64,000 bases of DNA from Phycisphaerales bacterium (GCA_022446795.1 JAKVBX010000018.1:37256-101255); one strand, 5' to 3'; shown: positions 32,040 to 42,449, numbered from the stretch's first letter. Notes: generated by a model not told the origin, from the letters alone. Program-made: numbers and translations.

Positions 32040-34001
32040 ATGTCATTCGAAGCCGCTGTACACGCCAAGGCCATCCGGATCGATACGCTTTCCTTGACCA
32101 TGTGTGCAACGGCCGGAAGTGGGCATCCCACCACCGCATTGAGCCTCGGCCACATCGTTACGGCATTGATGTACGACGCGATGCGCTGGGTTCCGGAGGA
32201 TCCGGGCTACCCCACCGCTGACCGGCTCGTCCTCTCCGAGGGCCACGCCGTTCCAATCGTGTACGCGGCCTTCGTCGACCTGCAGGCCATGGTGGGTTCA
32301 CCGGGTTCCTACCGTCCCGCCGGAGAAGGTGATCTCGAGGCGTTCCGAAGTACCGAATCACCGCTGGATGGGCATCCCAACCCACGCGAGGGATTCACCT
32401 TCTTCGACTCGGCCACCGGGTCACTCGGCCAGGGCCTGTCCGTGGCGGCGGGCCTGGGCATCGCGGCCCGGGACGACGAGATCGACCAGCGGATCTACTG
32501 CATCATCGGTGATGGTGAGTCGCGCGAAGGCCAGATCGCCGAGGCGCTTGACTTCATCGTCGAGCACGACCTCAAGAACGTGCTGCCGATCTTCAACTGC
32601 AATGGCTATGGCCAGGCGGCCAGCGTCAGCAAGCAGCAGTCTCCCGAGCGGATCCAGGCCAAGTTGGAAGCCACGGGATTCACGGTCCTGAACATCGATG
32701 GCCACGATCCGGCGGCAATCAAGAAGGCGCTCGAGGCGTTCGCGAAGGGTCCGGATCAACCCATGGCAATCGTCGCCCGGACCGTCAAGGGCTGGGGTGT
32801 GCCTTCCATCCAGGGCAATGGCTGGCACGGTAAGCCGCCAGCTGGCGAGGCCCTTGATCGGGCTCTTGATGAGCTCGCAGCGACGGGACGGGAACTGGCC
32901 GCGACCGGTTCGCCCGACGACCTGATGATCTATCCCCCGGCGTCTGCGACGCGTCCGATTGCGGAGGTCGCCCCGGTCATGGGCATGAGAGAGGCCCTCA
33001 AGACCTGGGACATGGCGTCCGTCATGGCGGCCGCCCGGCTGGCGACTCGGAAGGCCTTCGGACTGGCCCTGCGGGCCGTGGGACATGCGGATCCGTCCGT
33101 CTATGCCCTGGACGCGGATGTCAAGAACTCCACGTTCACCCAGTACTTCGGTGATGACACGGAAATCGGCCAACGACACGTGGAATGCCGGATTGCCGAG
33201 CAGAACATGATCGGTGTCGGCACTGGCCTCGCGGCCGCGGGCAAGAAGCCCGTCTGTGCCAGCTTCGGCAAGTTCATCACCCGCGCATACGACCAGATCG
33301 AAATGGCGATGAACTCTGGAACCAACCTGAAGGTGGTTGGTTCCCACACGGGTGTTTCACTGGCGGCGGATGGGCCAAGCCAGATGTCCTTGCCGGACGT
33401 GGCCTGGTTCCGAAGCCTCGGCAGCGTGACCAATCACCTTGGCCATCCCGGGTGCTACGTACTGCAGCCGGCGGATGCCTGGGCAGCCTATGGACTGACT
33501 GTCGAGATGGCCCGCCATGATGGCCTGTGCTACATGCGGACCCACCGCCCGGATGTCGAGTTCATCTATGACGAGCACACGGTCTTCGAACTCGGTGGGA
33601 TGGAAGTCCTGACCGAGGGACGTGACCTGCTCGTGGTGACGGCGGGCTACATGGTTCACGAGTGCAACAAGGCGCTCGATGGCATGGACCAGATGGGCAT
33701 CGACGCCTCCCTCCTGGACCTGTACTCCCTGCCGTTCGACGAGGATCGCTTCCTGGATCTCGCCAACGAGAACGGTGGCAACATCCTGGTCGTCGAGGAC
33801 AACTACGGCGGCGGCCTGTTCTCGGCCGTGTCCGAGGCCTGCGTGAAGGCGGGCGATGCGTTCACCGTTACCCCGATGGCCGTATCCCGTATTCCCAAGT
33901 CAGCCCGGAACGAGGTCGAGATCCTGGACCAATGCGGCTTGACCCACGAGAAGATCACCGAGGCCGCCGCGGCCATGGTCGGATTGGTTCAAGCCGGATG
34001 A
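32040..34001 (+). CDS. tkt: Transketolase
   Basis: Thiamine-diphosphate enzyme of the pentose phosphate cycle. 653 residues, full length. The ThDP/Mg motif is IGDGESREGQIAEALDF continuing to the metal-binding Asn region; the N-terminal substrate region contains ATAGSGHPTTALSLGHI, with DRLVLSEGH following. The pyrimidine domain has HVECRIAEQNMIGVGTGLA and SFGKFITRAYDQIEM; it ends in the usual C-terminal domain. GAGAGAAAGGG precedes the ATG. It is likely fed by the thiamine made by the ThiD2-ThiE fusion product. A TPR lipoprotein gene follows after 56 bases. Confidence 0.96.
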   Translation: MSFEAAVHAKAIRIDTLSLTMCATAGSGHPTTALSLGHIVTALMYDAMRWVPEDPGYPTADRLVLSEGHAVPIVYAAFVDLQAMVGSPGSYRPAGEGDLEAFRSTESPLDGHPNPREGFTFFDSATGSLGQGLSVAAGLGIAARDDEIDQRIYCIIGDGESREGQIAEALDFIVEHDLKNVLPIFNCNGYGQAASVSKQQSPERIQAKLEATGFTVLNIDGHDPAAIKKALEAFAKGPDQPMAIVARTVKGWGVPSIQGNGWHGKPPAGEALDRALDELAATGRELAATGSPDDLMIYPPASATRPIAEVAPVMGMREALKTWDMASVMAAARLATRKAFGLALRAVGHADPSVYALDADVKNSTFTQYFGDDTEIGQRHVECRIAEQNMIGVGTGLAAAGKKPVCASFGKFITRAYDQIEMAMNSGTNLKVVGSHTGVSLAADGPSQMSLPDVAWFRSLGSVTNHLGHPGCYVLQPADAWAAYGLTVEMARHDGLCYMRTHRPDVEFIYDEHTVFELGGMEVLTEGRDLLVVTAGYMVHECNKALDGMDQMGIDASLLDLYSLPFDEDRFLDLANENGGNILVVEDNYGGGLFSAVSEACVKAGDAFTVTPMAVSRIPKSARNEVEILDQCGLTHEKITEAAAAMVGLVQAG

Positions 34002-34057
34002 ACCGGGGCCCCGGGGCGTATCATGTGCCAGCTCTCGATTTTCGAGCACCGGTGACC

Positions 34058-35044
34058 ATGAATACGCTGATTCGAATCTGCATCGCCCTGTTCATTCCCC
34101 TGGTCGTCCTGGGGTGTGAAGCAACGCCCGAGGGGGCGGCGCGATCCCCGGAGTCGATGGAAACCGAACAGAATCGCCTTGCTGAAGCCTCGACAAAGGC
34201 GTCCGAGGGTGACTACGAGGATGCCCTGGTGCTCTTCCACAGCATCCTCGAGGACAACCCGACGTCCGGTGAGGCCTACCTGGGCATCGGTGACGTGTAC
34301 CTCGAACAGGCTGACTATGCCCGGGCGGAGCCAGCCCTGGCCCGAGCCGCGAAACTGGAGCCGCGGAGCTACGAGGCCCAGTTCCGTCACGGCCTGTCGC
34401 TTCAGATGCTGGACCGGTTTCTCGATGCAATCCAGGCGTACCACCGGGCCCTGACGATCGACCCCGACAGCGTGGAAGCCAACCGCAACCTGGCGACGTC
34501 ATATCTTCGTCTCGACGAAGCCCGCAACGCATTGCCCTTCGCAGAGCGTGCGGTCAAGCTGGATCCCAATGACGCCTCTGCCTACGTGAGCCTCGGCGCG
34601 GCCTACGAGGGGATGGAGGACTGGGAGCGGGCGGCGCGGGCCTACGTGTCTGCATCAGAGCGGATGGAACCAACTCCGGAGTTGATGGGCAACCTGCTTC
34701 GCATGCTGGTCAAGCTGAAGCGATACCGCGAGGTCATCTCGACGGTCGACACGATCCAGCGATTCGGTCCCGACGCGAATGCCTGGGAACGCGCGGGCTG
34801 GGCCTGGTTCCGGCTGGGTGACTTCGGAGAATCCTTGAAGGCCTATCGCGAAGCCGTGGCCATCGATCCGACGATCTGGCAGGCCTGGAACGGGGTCGGG
34901 GTCAATCGACTGAATGCCTGGCTGCTCAGTGAGCGTGAGGACGCGGGCGCGTTCGATGAAGCCGGTTCCGCCTTCCGGGAATCGCTTCGGGTCAATGGTG
35001 ACCAGCCCAAGGTCCTGGAACTGGTCCTGAAGTACCGACTGTGA
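34058..35044 (+). CDS. TPR-repeat lipoprotein
   Basis: 328 residues. Signal with lipobox VLGC (LFIPLVVLGCEAT). The mature part is TPR pairs from ~30: EASTKASEGDYEDALVLFHS, SGEAYLGIGDVYLEQADYAR, then EAQFRHGLSLQMLDRFLDA and EANRNLATSYLRLDEARNAL. These give a superhelical protein-binding surface. It probably lies in the periplasm or on the outer membrane, holding a protein partner that cannot be named. ATG 34058 was chosen because it begins the signal. Confidence 0.8.
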   Translation: MNTLIRICIALFIPLVVLGCEATPEGAARSPESMETEQNRLAEASTKASEGDYEDALVLFHSILEDNPTSGEAYLGIGDVYLEQADYARAEPALARAAKLEPRSYEAQFRHGLSLQMLDRFLDAIQAYHRALTIDPDSVEANRNLATSYLRLDEARNALPFAERAVKLDPNDASAYVSLGAAYEGMEDWERAARAYVSASERMEPTPELMGNLLRMLVKLKRYREVISTVDTIQRFGPDANAWERAGWAWFRLGDFGESLKAYREAVAIDPTIWQAWNGVGVNRLNAWLLSEREDAGAFDEAGSAFRESLRVNGDQPKVLELVLKYRL

Positions 35045-35074
35045 ACACCGAGCCGATTGCGGAGATCGCCAGTC

Positions 35075-35425
35075 ATGCCCGATGCCACGCTGCTTGAGAC
35101 CTTCGACTCACCAACCACCGAGCCGTTTCTCATCGAACATGTGAACGAGGAATTCACCTCGGTCTGTCCTATCACGGGCCACCCGGACTTTGGACGGGTG
35201 ACCGTTCGATACGAGCCCGATGGGGCATGCATCGAGCTCAAGAGTCTCAAGCTCTACTTCCAGTCCTTCCGCAACGAGGGCGCCTTCTATGAGGCGGTCA
35301 CGAACCAGATTCGTGATGACCTGCGTGACTGCATGACGCCACGATGGATGGAAGTCGTCACCGAGTGGAAGGGACGTGGTGGCATCCACAGCCGGATCAC
35401 CGCAACTGCTGGCGAGGAACTGTGA
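35075..35425 (+). CDS. queF: preQ0 reductase, unimodal QueF
   Basis: NADPH-dependent 7-cyano-7-deazaguanine reductase for tRNA queuosine. 116 residues, the short unimodal type. Catalytic Cys is in FTSVCPITGHPDFG; the QueF signature is ELKSLKLYFQSFRNEGAFYE, and the last third contains DDLRDCMTPRWMEVV. The stop overlaps the next gene's start (rdgB) by 4 bases. No preQ1 riboswitch is seen upstream. Confidence 0.95.
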   Translation: MPDATLLETFDSPTTEPFLIEHVNEEFTSVCPITGHPDFGRVTVRYEPDGACIELKSLKLYFQSFRNEGAFYEAVTNQIRDDLRDCMTPRWMEVVTEWKGRGGIHSRITATAGEEL

Positions 35426-36021
35426 ACATCCTGTTCGCAACATCGAATCCTCACAAGGTGACCGAGGTGGCCGCGATCCTGGCGACCGAAGGCATCACGA
35501 TCAACTCACTGGCTGAACTGGAAACCGTGCCGCCGGAGCCCGTGGAAGACGAAGAGACGTTCGAGGGCAATGCCCGTCTCAAGGCCGTGGCCTATGCCCG
35601 GGCGACCGGGTGTCGCTGTCTCGCCGATGACTCCGGCCTCGAGGTGGATTGCCTCGACGGGGAACCTGGTGTGCATTCGGCCCGTTGGGCTGGCGTCGAG
35701 GGTGACCGCGCGACCCGGGATGCGGCGAACAACGCAAAGCTGATCCGGGCCCTCGCGGAACGACCCGATGCGACGCGGGCGGCCCGATTCGTGTGCACGA
35801 TGTGCATCGCGGATCCCGACGGCAGCATCGTGGCCGAGTCCCGTGGAACCTTCGAGGGTGAGATTACACCGACGCCGGCAGGCGGAAACGGATTTGGATA
35901 CGACCCGCACCTGTACCTGCCGGAACGCGGCTGCACCAGCGCGGAACTGCCGTCCGAGGTCAAGAACCAGTTGTCCCATCGAGGGGCTGCGACCCGCGCC
36001 CTCCTGGACGCACTGGCCTAG
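35422..36021 (+). CDS. rdgB: Non-canonical purine NTP pyrophosphatase, RdgB/HAM1 family
   Basis: Removes ITP, XTP and dITP from the nucleotide pool. 199 residues. Key motifs: LFATSNPHKVTEVAAIL near the start, ETFEGNARLKAVAYA, LADDSGLEVDCLDGEPGVHS and the later GGNGFGYDPHLYLPE. Start is GTG 35422, overlapping queF by 4 bases, so the two are co-translated. Confidence 0.96.
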   Translation: MNILFATSNPHKVTEVAAILATEGITINSLAELETVPPEPVEDEETFEGNARLKAVAYARATGCRCLADDSGLEVDCLDGEPGVHSARWAGVEGDRATRDAANNAKLIRALAERPDATRAARFVCTMCIADPDGSIVAESRGTFEGEITPTPAGGNGFGYDPHLYLPERGCTSAELPSEVKNQLSHRGAATRALLDALA

Positions 36022-36032
36022 CCGACCACCGT

Positions 36033-36935
36033 TCAGTCGTGGGTGGCGTCGGGCTGTCCGTGTCGCATCGTGATGATGACCACTTCCGCCGGGCAGTTGA
36101 ATCGGAGCGGGAACCAGGCGCCGACCCCGACCGTGACGAAGAGCCGGTAGTGACCGTTCTCGTAGAGCCCGGCACTGCGACGATGGGCGAAGGCCATGTT
36201 GGCATCGGGCTTGTTCCGCCGGGCGATCTGCCCACCGTGGGTGTGGCCCGAGAGCGTCAGCGGGATTCCCAACTCGGCGGCATGATCGAATCCCTTTGGG
36301 TTGTGGCACAGCAGGATGTCGGGCCGACCGCCCCGTTCCACCATGGTGTCGATTCGGCTTTGACACTGTGGTGGAGTGCGGGCCCAGTCGATACCACCGA
36401 TGGTCAAGTCGGCGTCGTTGCGGCGGACGGTGAAGGTGTCGTCCCGGAGCACGTGCAGACCCGCTTCCGAGGCGATCCTCGCGACCTCATCCGCGGAATC
36501 GAGTTCATCGTGATTACCCAGGACGAAGTAGTTGCCCAGCGGCGGATTCAGGTCGGCGAAGGCCTGTGCCAGCGGTTCGACTCCGGACCACTCCAGGTCA
36601 ACCAGGTCACCGGTATTGCAGATGATCTCCGGCGACTCGGCACGCAGGGCTTCCACGGCCAGCAGGGCCTTGTCCAGCGACATGAGATCCCCGAAGTGAA
36701 AGTCACTGACGTGCCCGATTCGGATGCCATCGAGATCCCGGGGCCAGGCGGGGGTCGAGATCTCCACGTGTCGGGTGACCGGCGCCTGGGCGTCATGGCG
36801 TCGGCCCAGCCAGCCACCGGTGAGGCGATCAGCGCCGAGCGTGAAGATGACGTGCCGGATCTTGGCCTTGCGGAACTTCACGCTTCGCTTCGGCTTGGTC
36901 GGCTTCCCGGTTTCGTGTCCTCGCTTGGCGGCCAT
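36033..36935 (-). CDS. Calcineurin-like phosphoesterase, YkuE-like
   Basis: 300 residues with the classic metallophosphoesterase motifs: HVSDFHFGD (D-x-H), GDLVDLE, GNHDELD and the C-terminal HTHGGQIA, giving a complete dinuclear metal site. The N-terminal ~55 residues are basic and lack an obvious signal or membrane helix, unlike many YkuE homologues. Substrate not assigned. It is upstream of nothing coding on the same strand apart from the barrel gene boundary; the OM protein gene follows on its 5' side, 17 bases away. Confidence 0.85.
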   Translation of the reverse strand: MAAKRGHETGKPTKPKRSVKFRKAKIRHVIFTLGADRLTGGWLGRRHDAQAPVTRHVEISTPAWPRDLDGIRIGHVSDFHFGDLMSLDKALLAVEALRAESPEIICNTGDLVDLEWSGVEPLAQAFADLNPPLGNYFVLGNHDELDSADEVARIASEAGLHVLRDDTFTVRRNDADLTIGGIDWARTPPQCQSRIDTMVERGGRPDILLCHNPKGFDHAAELGIPLTLSGHTHGGQIARRNKPDANMAFAHRRSAGLYENGHYRLFVTVGVGAWFPLRFNCPAEVVIITMRHGQPDATHD

Positions 36936-36952
36936 GGCGGTGCAGGGTGTCC

Positions 36953-37810
36953 TCAGAACTGGACGGTGGCGCCCAGGAAGAGCCCCTGGAAGTTGGGGTT
37001 GATCTTCCAGTCACCGTCTTCCAATGAGTACTTCTCATAGCGATACGCAATCGTGACCGCGATGTTGGGGGTGAAGAAGACGTTAACACCCCCACCAGCG
37101 TGCCACATGAACCCGCCGTCCACGGGTGTACCACCCAGGCCGGCACCGGCCTGCACGCGGATCGAGTCGATCCAGGAGATGAACCGCGACATGTCGAACT
37201 CGAATTCCAACTGACCACCGCCCCAGACCGACCACCAGGCATGGCCGTTGGAGACCGTCTGGAAGGCCGTCGTCAAGTCCTGGTCGATATCCAACCACGA
37301 CACGCCGACATGTGGTCCGACGCTCAGTCGAAGTGGATTGGCCTCGGTCAGCTTCGCTTCACCCAGGGGTGTCCAGGCCTGCCACTTCACCTCGGCGGCG
37401 ACGAAGGCCATGTCGAGGGTGGAGGTGAACTCCAGCCCGGGCGTGATCAGGACGGACCCCCACCGGGAGACCTCCTCGGCGATCGTCGTACCGGACGAGT
37501 TGAAGGTCGAGCCGGCGATCTCCACCGACCAGTCTCCTCGCGTGATCACGGCTTCCCCACGGAAGGCGGCGTTCAGGTCCGTCAGACCAAGCTGGGTATC
37601 AAGCCTCAGGTCCGGTGCATCGCCCGGGCCATTGGAGGCATCACCTCGGATCCGCAGCAGCCAGACGCCTGGTGTGAACTCGAAGGTCAGCTCTGGTTCC
37701 TGGTCCACGAGGGTGGCCTGGCCAGCCTCGGCTCCCGCGTCGGTCGTGGGCTCATCGGCCGAGGCGTCTTGTGCAGCGACTGCGGAGAGCAGGATCAGTG
37801 ACTCGATCAT
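36953..37810 (-). CDS. Outer-membrane beta-barrel protein
   Basis: 285 residues. It begins with a signal (MIESLILLSAVAAQDA) and then amphipathic strands of alternating polar and hydrophobic residues (ELTFEFTPGVWLLRIRGDAS; WWSVWGGGQLEFEFDMS; NIAVTIAYRYEKYSLEDG). It ends with F, the usual outer-membrane insertion signal (FLGATVQF). Porin or transporter function unknown. It lies upstream of the phosphoesterase gene in the same direction. Confidence 0.8.
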   Translation of the reverse strand: MIESLILLSAVAAQDASADEPTTDAGAEAGQATLVDQEPELTFEFTPGVWLLRIRGDASNGPGDAPDLRLDTQLGLTDLNAAFRGEAVITRGDWSVEIAGSTFNSSGTTIAEEVSRWGSVLITPGLEFTSTLDMAFVAAEVKWQAWTPLGEAKLTEANPLRLSVGPHVGVSWLDIDQDLTTAFQTVSNGHAWWSVWGGGQLEFEFDMSRFISWIDSIRVQAGAGLGGTPVDGGFMWHAGGGVNVFFTPNIAVTIAYRYEKYSLEDGDWKINPNFQGLFLGATVQF

Positions 37811-37833
37811 TCGTTCTTCCTCTTTCCTCGATT

Positions 37834-38934
37834 TCAGTTCCCGGGCACCAGCTTCACGTCACCACTTCCGGACGTGATCTCACCGATGATCGAGGCACGC
37901 TCGCCGAGCTTGCGGACCTGTTTCAGGACAGATTCGACGAAGCTGGGCCGGATCGCCATCACGTATCCGATTCCCATGTTGAATACCCGGTACATCTCTT
38001 CGGTCGTGACCGCACCATGATGCTGCAGGAAGTCGAAGATCGGCGGCACCTTCCACGTGGACGTATCGATGACGGCGTCGACATCATCCGCCAGGACACG
38101 GTTGATATTGCCCGGGAGTCCCCCGCCCGTGATGTGCGCCATCATCGACACCACTTTCTTGACCCGGTAGTGTCGGAGCACGTGGACGATGGTCTGGCTG
38201 TAGATCCGCGTCGGTTCCAGCAGGATCTGGCCCAGCGTGCGGTCGTCGTGTCCCTGGAACGCGGGGTAGCAGCGGCCCAGGTCGAGGGAGGCATGGTCGA
38301 TGATCTTCCGCACCAGCGTGTAGCCGTTGCTGTGGACGCCGCTGCTCGAGAGGCCGATGAGCACGTCACCCGGCTGCACGCGGAGCGGATCGATCGCTCG
38401 ATCCAGTTCCACGACACCGACGGCGAAACCGGCGATGTCGAAATCACCTTCGGCATAGATGTCGGGCATCTCGGCGCATTCGCCGCCGATCAGGGCGCAT
38501 CCGGCAAGCTCGCAGCCGTGCGCCACGCCTGAGACGATCCGTGCGGTGACCTCGGGGTCCTGACGGTGCAGGCCCAGGTAGTCGAGAAAGAACAGCGGCT
38601 CGGCGCCCTGGACCACCATGTCGTTGACGTTCATGGCCACGCAGTCGATGCCGAGCGTGTCATAGGACTGCAGATCGGCCGCCAACTTGACCTTGGTCCC
38701 GACGCCATCCGTGCAGGCGACCAGGACCGGTTCGCGGTAGTTGCGCTTGAACAGCTTCTCGTTGAAGTCCAGTCGGAACATTCCCGCGAAGCCACCGAGT
38801 GGGCCCATGACCCGTGGTCCATGGGTGCGTTTCAAGGCGGCCTGCATCATGGCCACAGCACGGTCCCCGGCGTCGATATCAACGCCTGATTCGGCGTAGG
38901 TGAGCCCAGGAGATGTGCGGGAATGGGGTGGCAT
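37834..38934 (-). CDS. purM: Phosphoribosylformylglycinamidine cyclo-ligase
   Basis: Purine synthesis step 5: ATP-dependent closure of FGAM to AIR. 366 residues. It begins TYAESGVDIDAGDRAV and has CTDGVGTKVKLAADLQS (ATP/substrate loop), MNVNDMVVQGAEPLFFLDYL, GGECAEMPDIYAEGDFDIAG and GLSSSGVHSNGYTLVRKI. ATG 38934 starts the normal N-terminus; upstream codons are not PurM-like. No other pur gene is next to it. It shares a divergent promoter region with the LamG gene. Confidence 0.96.
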   Translation of the reverse strand: MPPHSRTSPGLTYAESGVDIDAGDRAVAMMQAALKRTHGPRVMGPLGGFAGMFRLDFNEKLFKRNYREPVLVACTDGVGTKVKLAADLQSYDTLGIDCVAMNVNDMVVQGAEPLFFLDYLGLHRQDPEVTARIVSGVAHGCELAGCALIGGECAEMPDIYAEGDFDIAGFAVGVVELDRAIDPLRVQPGDVLIGLSSSGVHSNGYTLVRKIIDHASLDLGRCYPAFQGHDDRTLGQILLEPTRIYSQTIVHVLRHYRVKKVVSMMAHITGGGLPGNINRVLADDVDAVIDTSTWKVPPIFDFLQHHGAVTTEEMYRVFNMGIGYVMAIRPSFVESVLKQVRKLGERASIIGEITSGSGDVKLVPGN

Positions 38935-39154
38935 CGAGCCAGTGTATCGCTGCCAGCCCCCCCGCGGCAGGGCCCCTGGCCCCCCTCCAGGCGGGGTGGG
39001 GATATTCCAACCCGGGTTCAACGGGGATTTCCTTGCCTATGGCCAAAATCCGGGAGATCCTGAGGTTCACGGTGAGATATGCCGTGGATGGTCCGCACTG
39101 GGGATGAGACCCATAGGACCGTCATCGGATGGCGGCGACAAGGAGGCAGGAATG

Positions 39155-41395
39155 ATGCTGCGGCAGATCTTCGCCGGAGGACAGGAGTCCCGTTCCACGT
39201 CCACCCCTGCAGGGCGATCGTCCCTGTTGGTGGTGATCGCTGTGCTGTCGACCATGCTTTGTGCCCCGCTGGCCCTGGCCCAGGGTGGCGGCGGTACCTG
39301 CCCGGGCGTCCCTGATGTGGACGAATCCGAGGGCTGCGGTGCCCAGGTCAATGATGGTTGCGACGGTGGATTTGGATTTACCGACATCGACTGCAGTGAC
39401 CTGGTCTGTGCCACCACGTGGGCCGGCGCGGGCGCCAACGACGTCGATTGGTATCGCCTGGATGTCGAGGATACCGACAACAGCGGTTCGGACCGCGTGA
39501 CCTTCCAGGTCCGGTCCAGCGTGCCGCTGGTGGCAACCGTTCAACTGGGTTGCTGGGATCCGGTCGTGCAGTCCCAGGACTGCACCTTCAATTCAGCCTT
39601 GAACCAGTGGGAGATGAGCGTGCAGGTCTGCGCGCCAGCCTTGACCACGCTGCATGTCCGCTTCTCACCCGGATTCCTTGGCTCTGGCCCCATCATTGAC
39701 GGATACCCCTGTGGTGGGAGTGGAAACCCCTACCACTTCAACGTGATCTGCCTCAACGAGTGCGACGAGCCCCTGTGCCCCGACTGCGTTCGCGCCCCCG
39801 AGGGCATGAGTGCCTGGTGGCCATTCGATGAACAGCCCGGTGCGCCATTCGCGCGAGAGGTGGTTGCCAACCAGAATGCGAGCTACAACGGCGGAATCGT
39901 CGTCGGCGACGCCGGCCAGTCGGCATCGTCCGTTGGACTCGACGGGACCAGCGGTTACCTGTCGGTGGCCGACTCGCCACTGCTGGATATCGGTGCTGAT
40001 GATGACTTCACCATCATGGGCTGGATCAAGATCAATGGCGGCAGCGGCATGCAGGGCCTGGTCAGCAAGTTTGACGCCTACAACACCGGTCAAGGTTGGG
40101 CGTTTGCGTTGACGAATGATGACAGGCTGGTGATCAAGATGGTCAATGGCGGGGGCAACCTGGTCATGTTGTCTACGGACACGGTGCCGCGGTCACGCTG
40201 GGTCCATATCGCCCTGACGGTGAACCGCGATTCCTCCATCGGAGGCAAGTTCTACATCAACGGCAACCCGGCCGGGGTCTCGGATCCCTCGGGACTCCCG
40301 GATGATCTGTCGAATGATCAGCCGCTGTACCTGGGCGCGATGGACCAGGGCCTGGGTATTGATTCGTTCTTCAACGGCGGTCTCGATGAAATCGTGATGG
40401 TTGACTATCCCGTGCGAGGCGACGCCATTCGCAAGATGGCCGAGGCCGGCTGTGGTGGATTATGCAAGCAGCGACTGCACGTCACTCGCTTCACGCCGTT
40501 CTGCGACGGTGATGCGACGACCGAGGCCGTGATCACGATCTTCAATGATGGAATCGTTGACGCGGCCTACGACCTGACGCTCGATGGCGTGCCGGCCAAC
40601 GGTAACGACTGTGACATTGATGGCCCGATCCTGCTCAATGCGGATGTGCCCAATCCAATCCAGGTCGGTGCCTTGAACCGTCGCGAGGTCTTCGTCACGA
40701 TCACCCGGCCACAGGGCATGAACGTGGATGGTGATACGGGTTGCTGGCGAGCCCTGTTGACCGACGCCCTGCGGGCCGATCCGCTGGCGCTCCGTCGCGG
40801 ATTCGTCGTGCAGTCGGATGCCATCTGTGTCGAACCCCTGGGAACACCGGCGGGCGTTCAGCCGATCCCCATCGGCGAGATCACCCCGTTCCAGTTCGCC
40901 ATCTTCAATCGATCCGCAGCGGTCTATAACCTGATGTGGAAGATCGCGGCCGTGGACTCGGTGTCCGGTCAGCCCAACAGTCTGCTCAGGCTGAACAATG
41001 AGGAACCCGGCGATCCGGTCCAGGGCTTCTCGACCATCGACCCCGGTGAGTCGACCATCGTCACGGTCGATACCAGTTGGGTCTTCAACCGTTCGGACTC
41101 GTCAACGAAGGGCAAGACGCTCGACGTGGCCATGTACGAGGATCCCGGGAAGATCGAGCCAGATCAGGGCCTCGGGTCCAAGGGCGGCGAGGCCACGGAG
41201 CGAGCGGCCTCCACGGCCTGTGAAGATGCCGACATCGACTGCGATGGCGACGTGGACGTGGATGACCTGCTGGCGTTGATCGCGGCCTATGGCGAATGTC
41301 CACCGGACGATGCGTGCGATGCGGATATCGACGATGACGGAGATGTCGACGTCGACGACCTGCTGCAACTGCTGGCGGCCTTTGGCAGCGAGTAG
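39155..41395 (+). CDS. Secreted LamG-domain protein with dockerin-like C-terminus
   Basis: 746 residues. Signal segment (LLVVIAVLSTMLCAPLALA), then a Cys-rich N-terminal domain, a LamG/concanavalin-like domain (~220-430; MSAWWPFDEQPGAPFAREVV and WVHIALTVNRDSSIGGKFYI), an Ig-like region, and two dockerin-like loops at the end (DCDGDVDVDDLLALIAAYGE; DDGDVDVDDLLQLLAAFGSE). ATG 39155 is 8 bases after AGGAGG (ATG 39152 is also possible). Probably binds polysaccharide or surface ligands; no enzyme motif seen. Confidence 0.82.
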   Translation: MLRQIFAGGQESRSTSTPAGRSSLLVVIAVLSTMLCAPLALAQGGGGTCPGVPDVDESEGCGAQVNDGCDGGFGFTDIDCSDLVCATTWAGAGANDVDWYRLDVEDTDNSGSDRVTFQVRSSVPLVATVQLGCWDPVVQSQDCTFNSALNQWEMSVQVCAPALTTLHVRFSPGFLGSGPIIDGYPCGGSGNPYHFNVICLNECDEPLCPDCVRAPEGMSAWWPFDEQPGAPFAREVVANQNASYNGGIVVGDAGQSASSVGLDGTSGYLSVADSPLLDIGADDDFTIMGWIKINGGSGMQGLVSKFDAYNTGQGWAFALTNDDRLVIKMVNGGGNLVMLSTDTVPRSRWVHIALTVNRDSSIGGKFYINGNPAGVSDPSGLPDDLSNDQPLYLGAMDQGLGIDSFFNGGLDEIVMVDYPVRGDAIRKMAEAGCGGLCKQRLHVTRFTPFCDGDATTEAVITIFNDGIVDAAYDLTLDGVPANGNDCDIDGPILLNADVPNPIQVGALNRREVFVTITRPQGMNVDGDTGCWRALLTDALRADPLALRRGFVVQSDAICVEPLGTPAGVQPIPIGEITPFQFAIFNRSAAVYNLMWKIAAVDSVSGQPNSLLRLNNEEPGDPVQGFSTIDPGESTIVTVDTSWVFNRSDSSTKGKTLDVAMYEDPGKIEPDQGLGSKGGEATERAASTACEDADIDCDGDVDVDDLLALIAAYGECPPDDACDADIDDDGDVDVDDLLQLLAAFGSE

Positions 41396-41483
41396 CCTGG
41401 CCGGGACACCCCGGGAACTCCTCCGCTAGACTGTGCGGTCGCCCGTCACCGGGCCTCATCTGACGGTCAAGCAGGAGTACGCC

Positions 41484-42449
41484 ATGTCCATTCTCGTCGA
41501 TGGTTCAACCCGGGTCATCTGCCAGGGCATCACCGGCACGTCCGGCGCCTTTCATACCAAGGGTTGTCTCGATTACGGAACGAAGATCGTCGGTGGAACG
41601 ACGCCCGGAAAGGGCGGGACGACCGACGCCAACGGTCTGCCGATCTTCGATACGGTCCAGGAGGCCGTCGATGCCACCGGCGCCACGGCGTCGATGATCT
41701 TCGTACCGCCACCCTTCGCGGCGGACGCAGTGCTCGAAGCCGCCAATGCCGGATTGAAGGTGGTCTGCTGCATCACCGAGGGTATCCCGGTGCAGGACAT
41801 GGTTCGCACGAAGCACATCCTGCGGGACTTCCCCGACTGCTGTCTCATCGGCCCCAACTGTCCCGGCGTGATCACGCCCGGCATCAAGGTTTCGGGAGAG
41901 GGCCCATCGGCGACGTTCCGTGATGGATGCAAGATCGGCATCATGCCCGGCTATATCAACGTGGCACCGGCGGACGCCCCCACCGGCAAGGCCGTGGGCG
42001 TCATCAGTCGCAGTGGAACGCTGACCTACGAAGCGGTCTGGCAGACCTCGGCCATGGGACTCGGCCAGACCACCTGCGTCGGGATCGGCGGAGACCCCAT
42101 TCGGGGAATGGGCTTCATCGACCTGCTGGAGCGATTCGAGGCCGACGATGCCACGCATGGCGTGGTCATGATCGGCGAGATCGGCGGAACCGATGAAGCG
42201 GATGCCGGCGAGTGGATCAAGGCGAACATGAACAAGCCGGTCACGGCCTTCATCGCCGGTCGAACCGCGCCCAAGGGCAAGCGAATGGGTCACGCGGGTG
42301 CGATCATCGGTGGAAGTGATGACACCGCCCAGGCCAAGATGGATGCCCTGAAGGGCTTTGGTGTCTCGGTCTGTGAGTCACCTGCAGAACTCGGGATCCG
42401 CATGGCCGAGGCCCTCGGGATCGATGCCACCCAGGCGGTGGGCTCATGA
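41484..42449 (+). CDS. sucD: Succinyl-CoA synthetase alpha subunit
   Basis: TCA-cycle enzyme forming ATP/GTP from succinyl-CoA. 321 residues. [20 protein letters not shown] is the CoA-binding start; [12 protein letters not shown] and [13 protein letters not shown] follow; the active-site His is in [17 protein letters not shown]. Its beta partner sucC is not adjacent in the window. The end overlaps the next small lipoprotein gene by 4 bases. Confidence 0.95.
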   Translation: MSILVDGSTRVICQGITGTSGAFHTKGCLDYGTKIVGGTTPGKGGTTDANGLPIFDTVQEAVDATGATASMIFVPPPFAADAVLEAANAGLKVVCCITEGIPVQDMVRTKHILRDFPDCCLIGPNCPGVITPGIKVSGEGPSATFRDGCKIGIMPGYINVAPADAPTGKAVGVISRSGTLTYEAVWQTSAMGLGQTTCVGIGGDPIRGMGFIDLLERFEADDATHGVVMIGEIGGTDEADAGEWIKANMNKPVTAFIAGRTAPKGKRMGHAGAIIGGSDDTAQAKMDALKGFGVSVCESPAELGIRMAEALGIDATQAVGS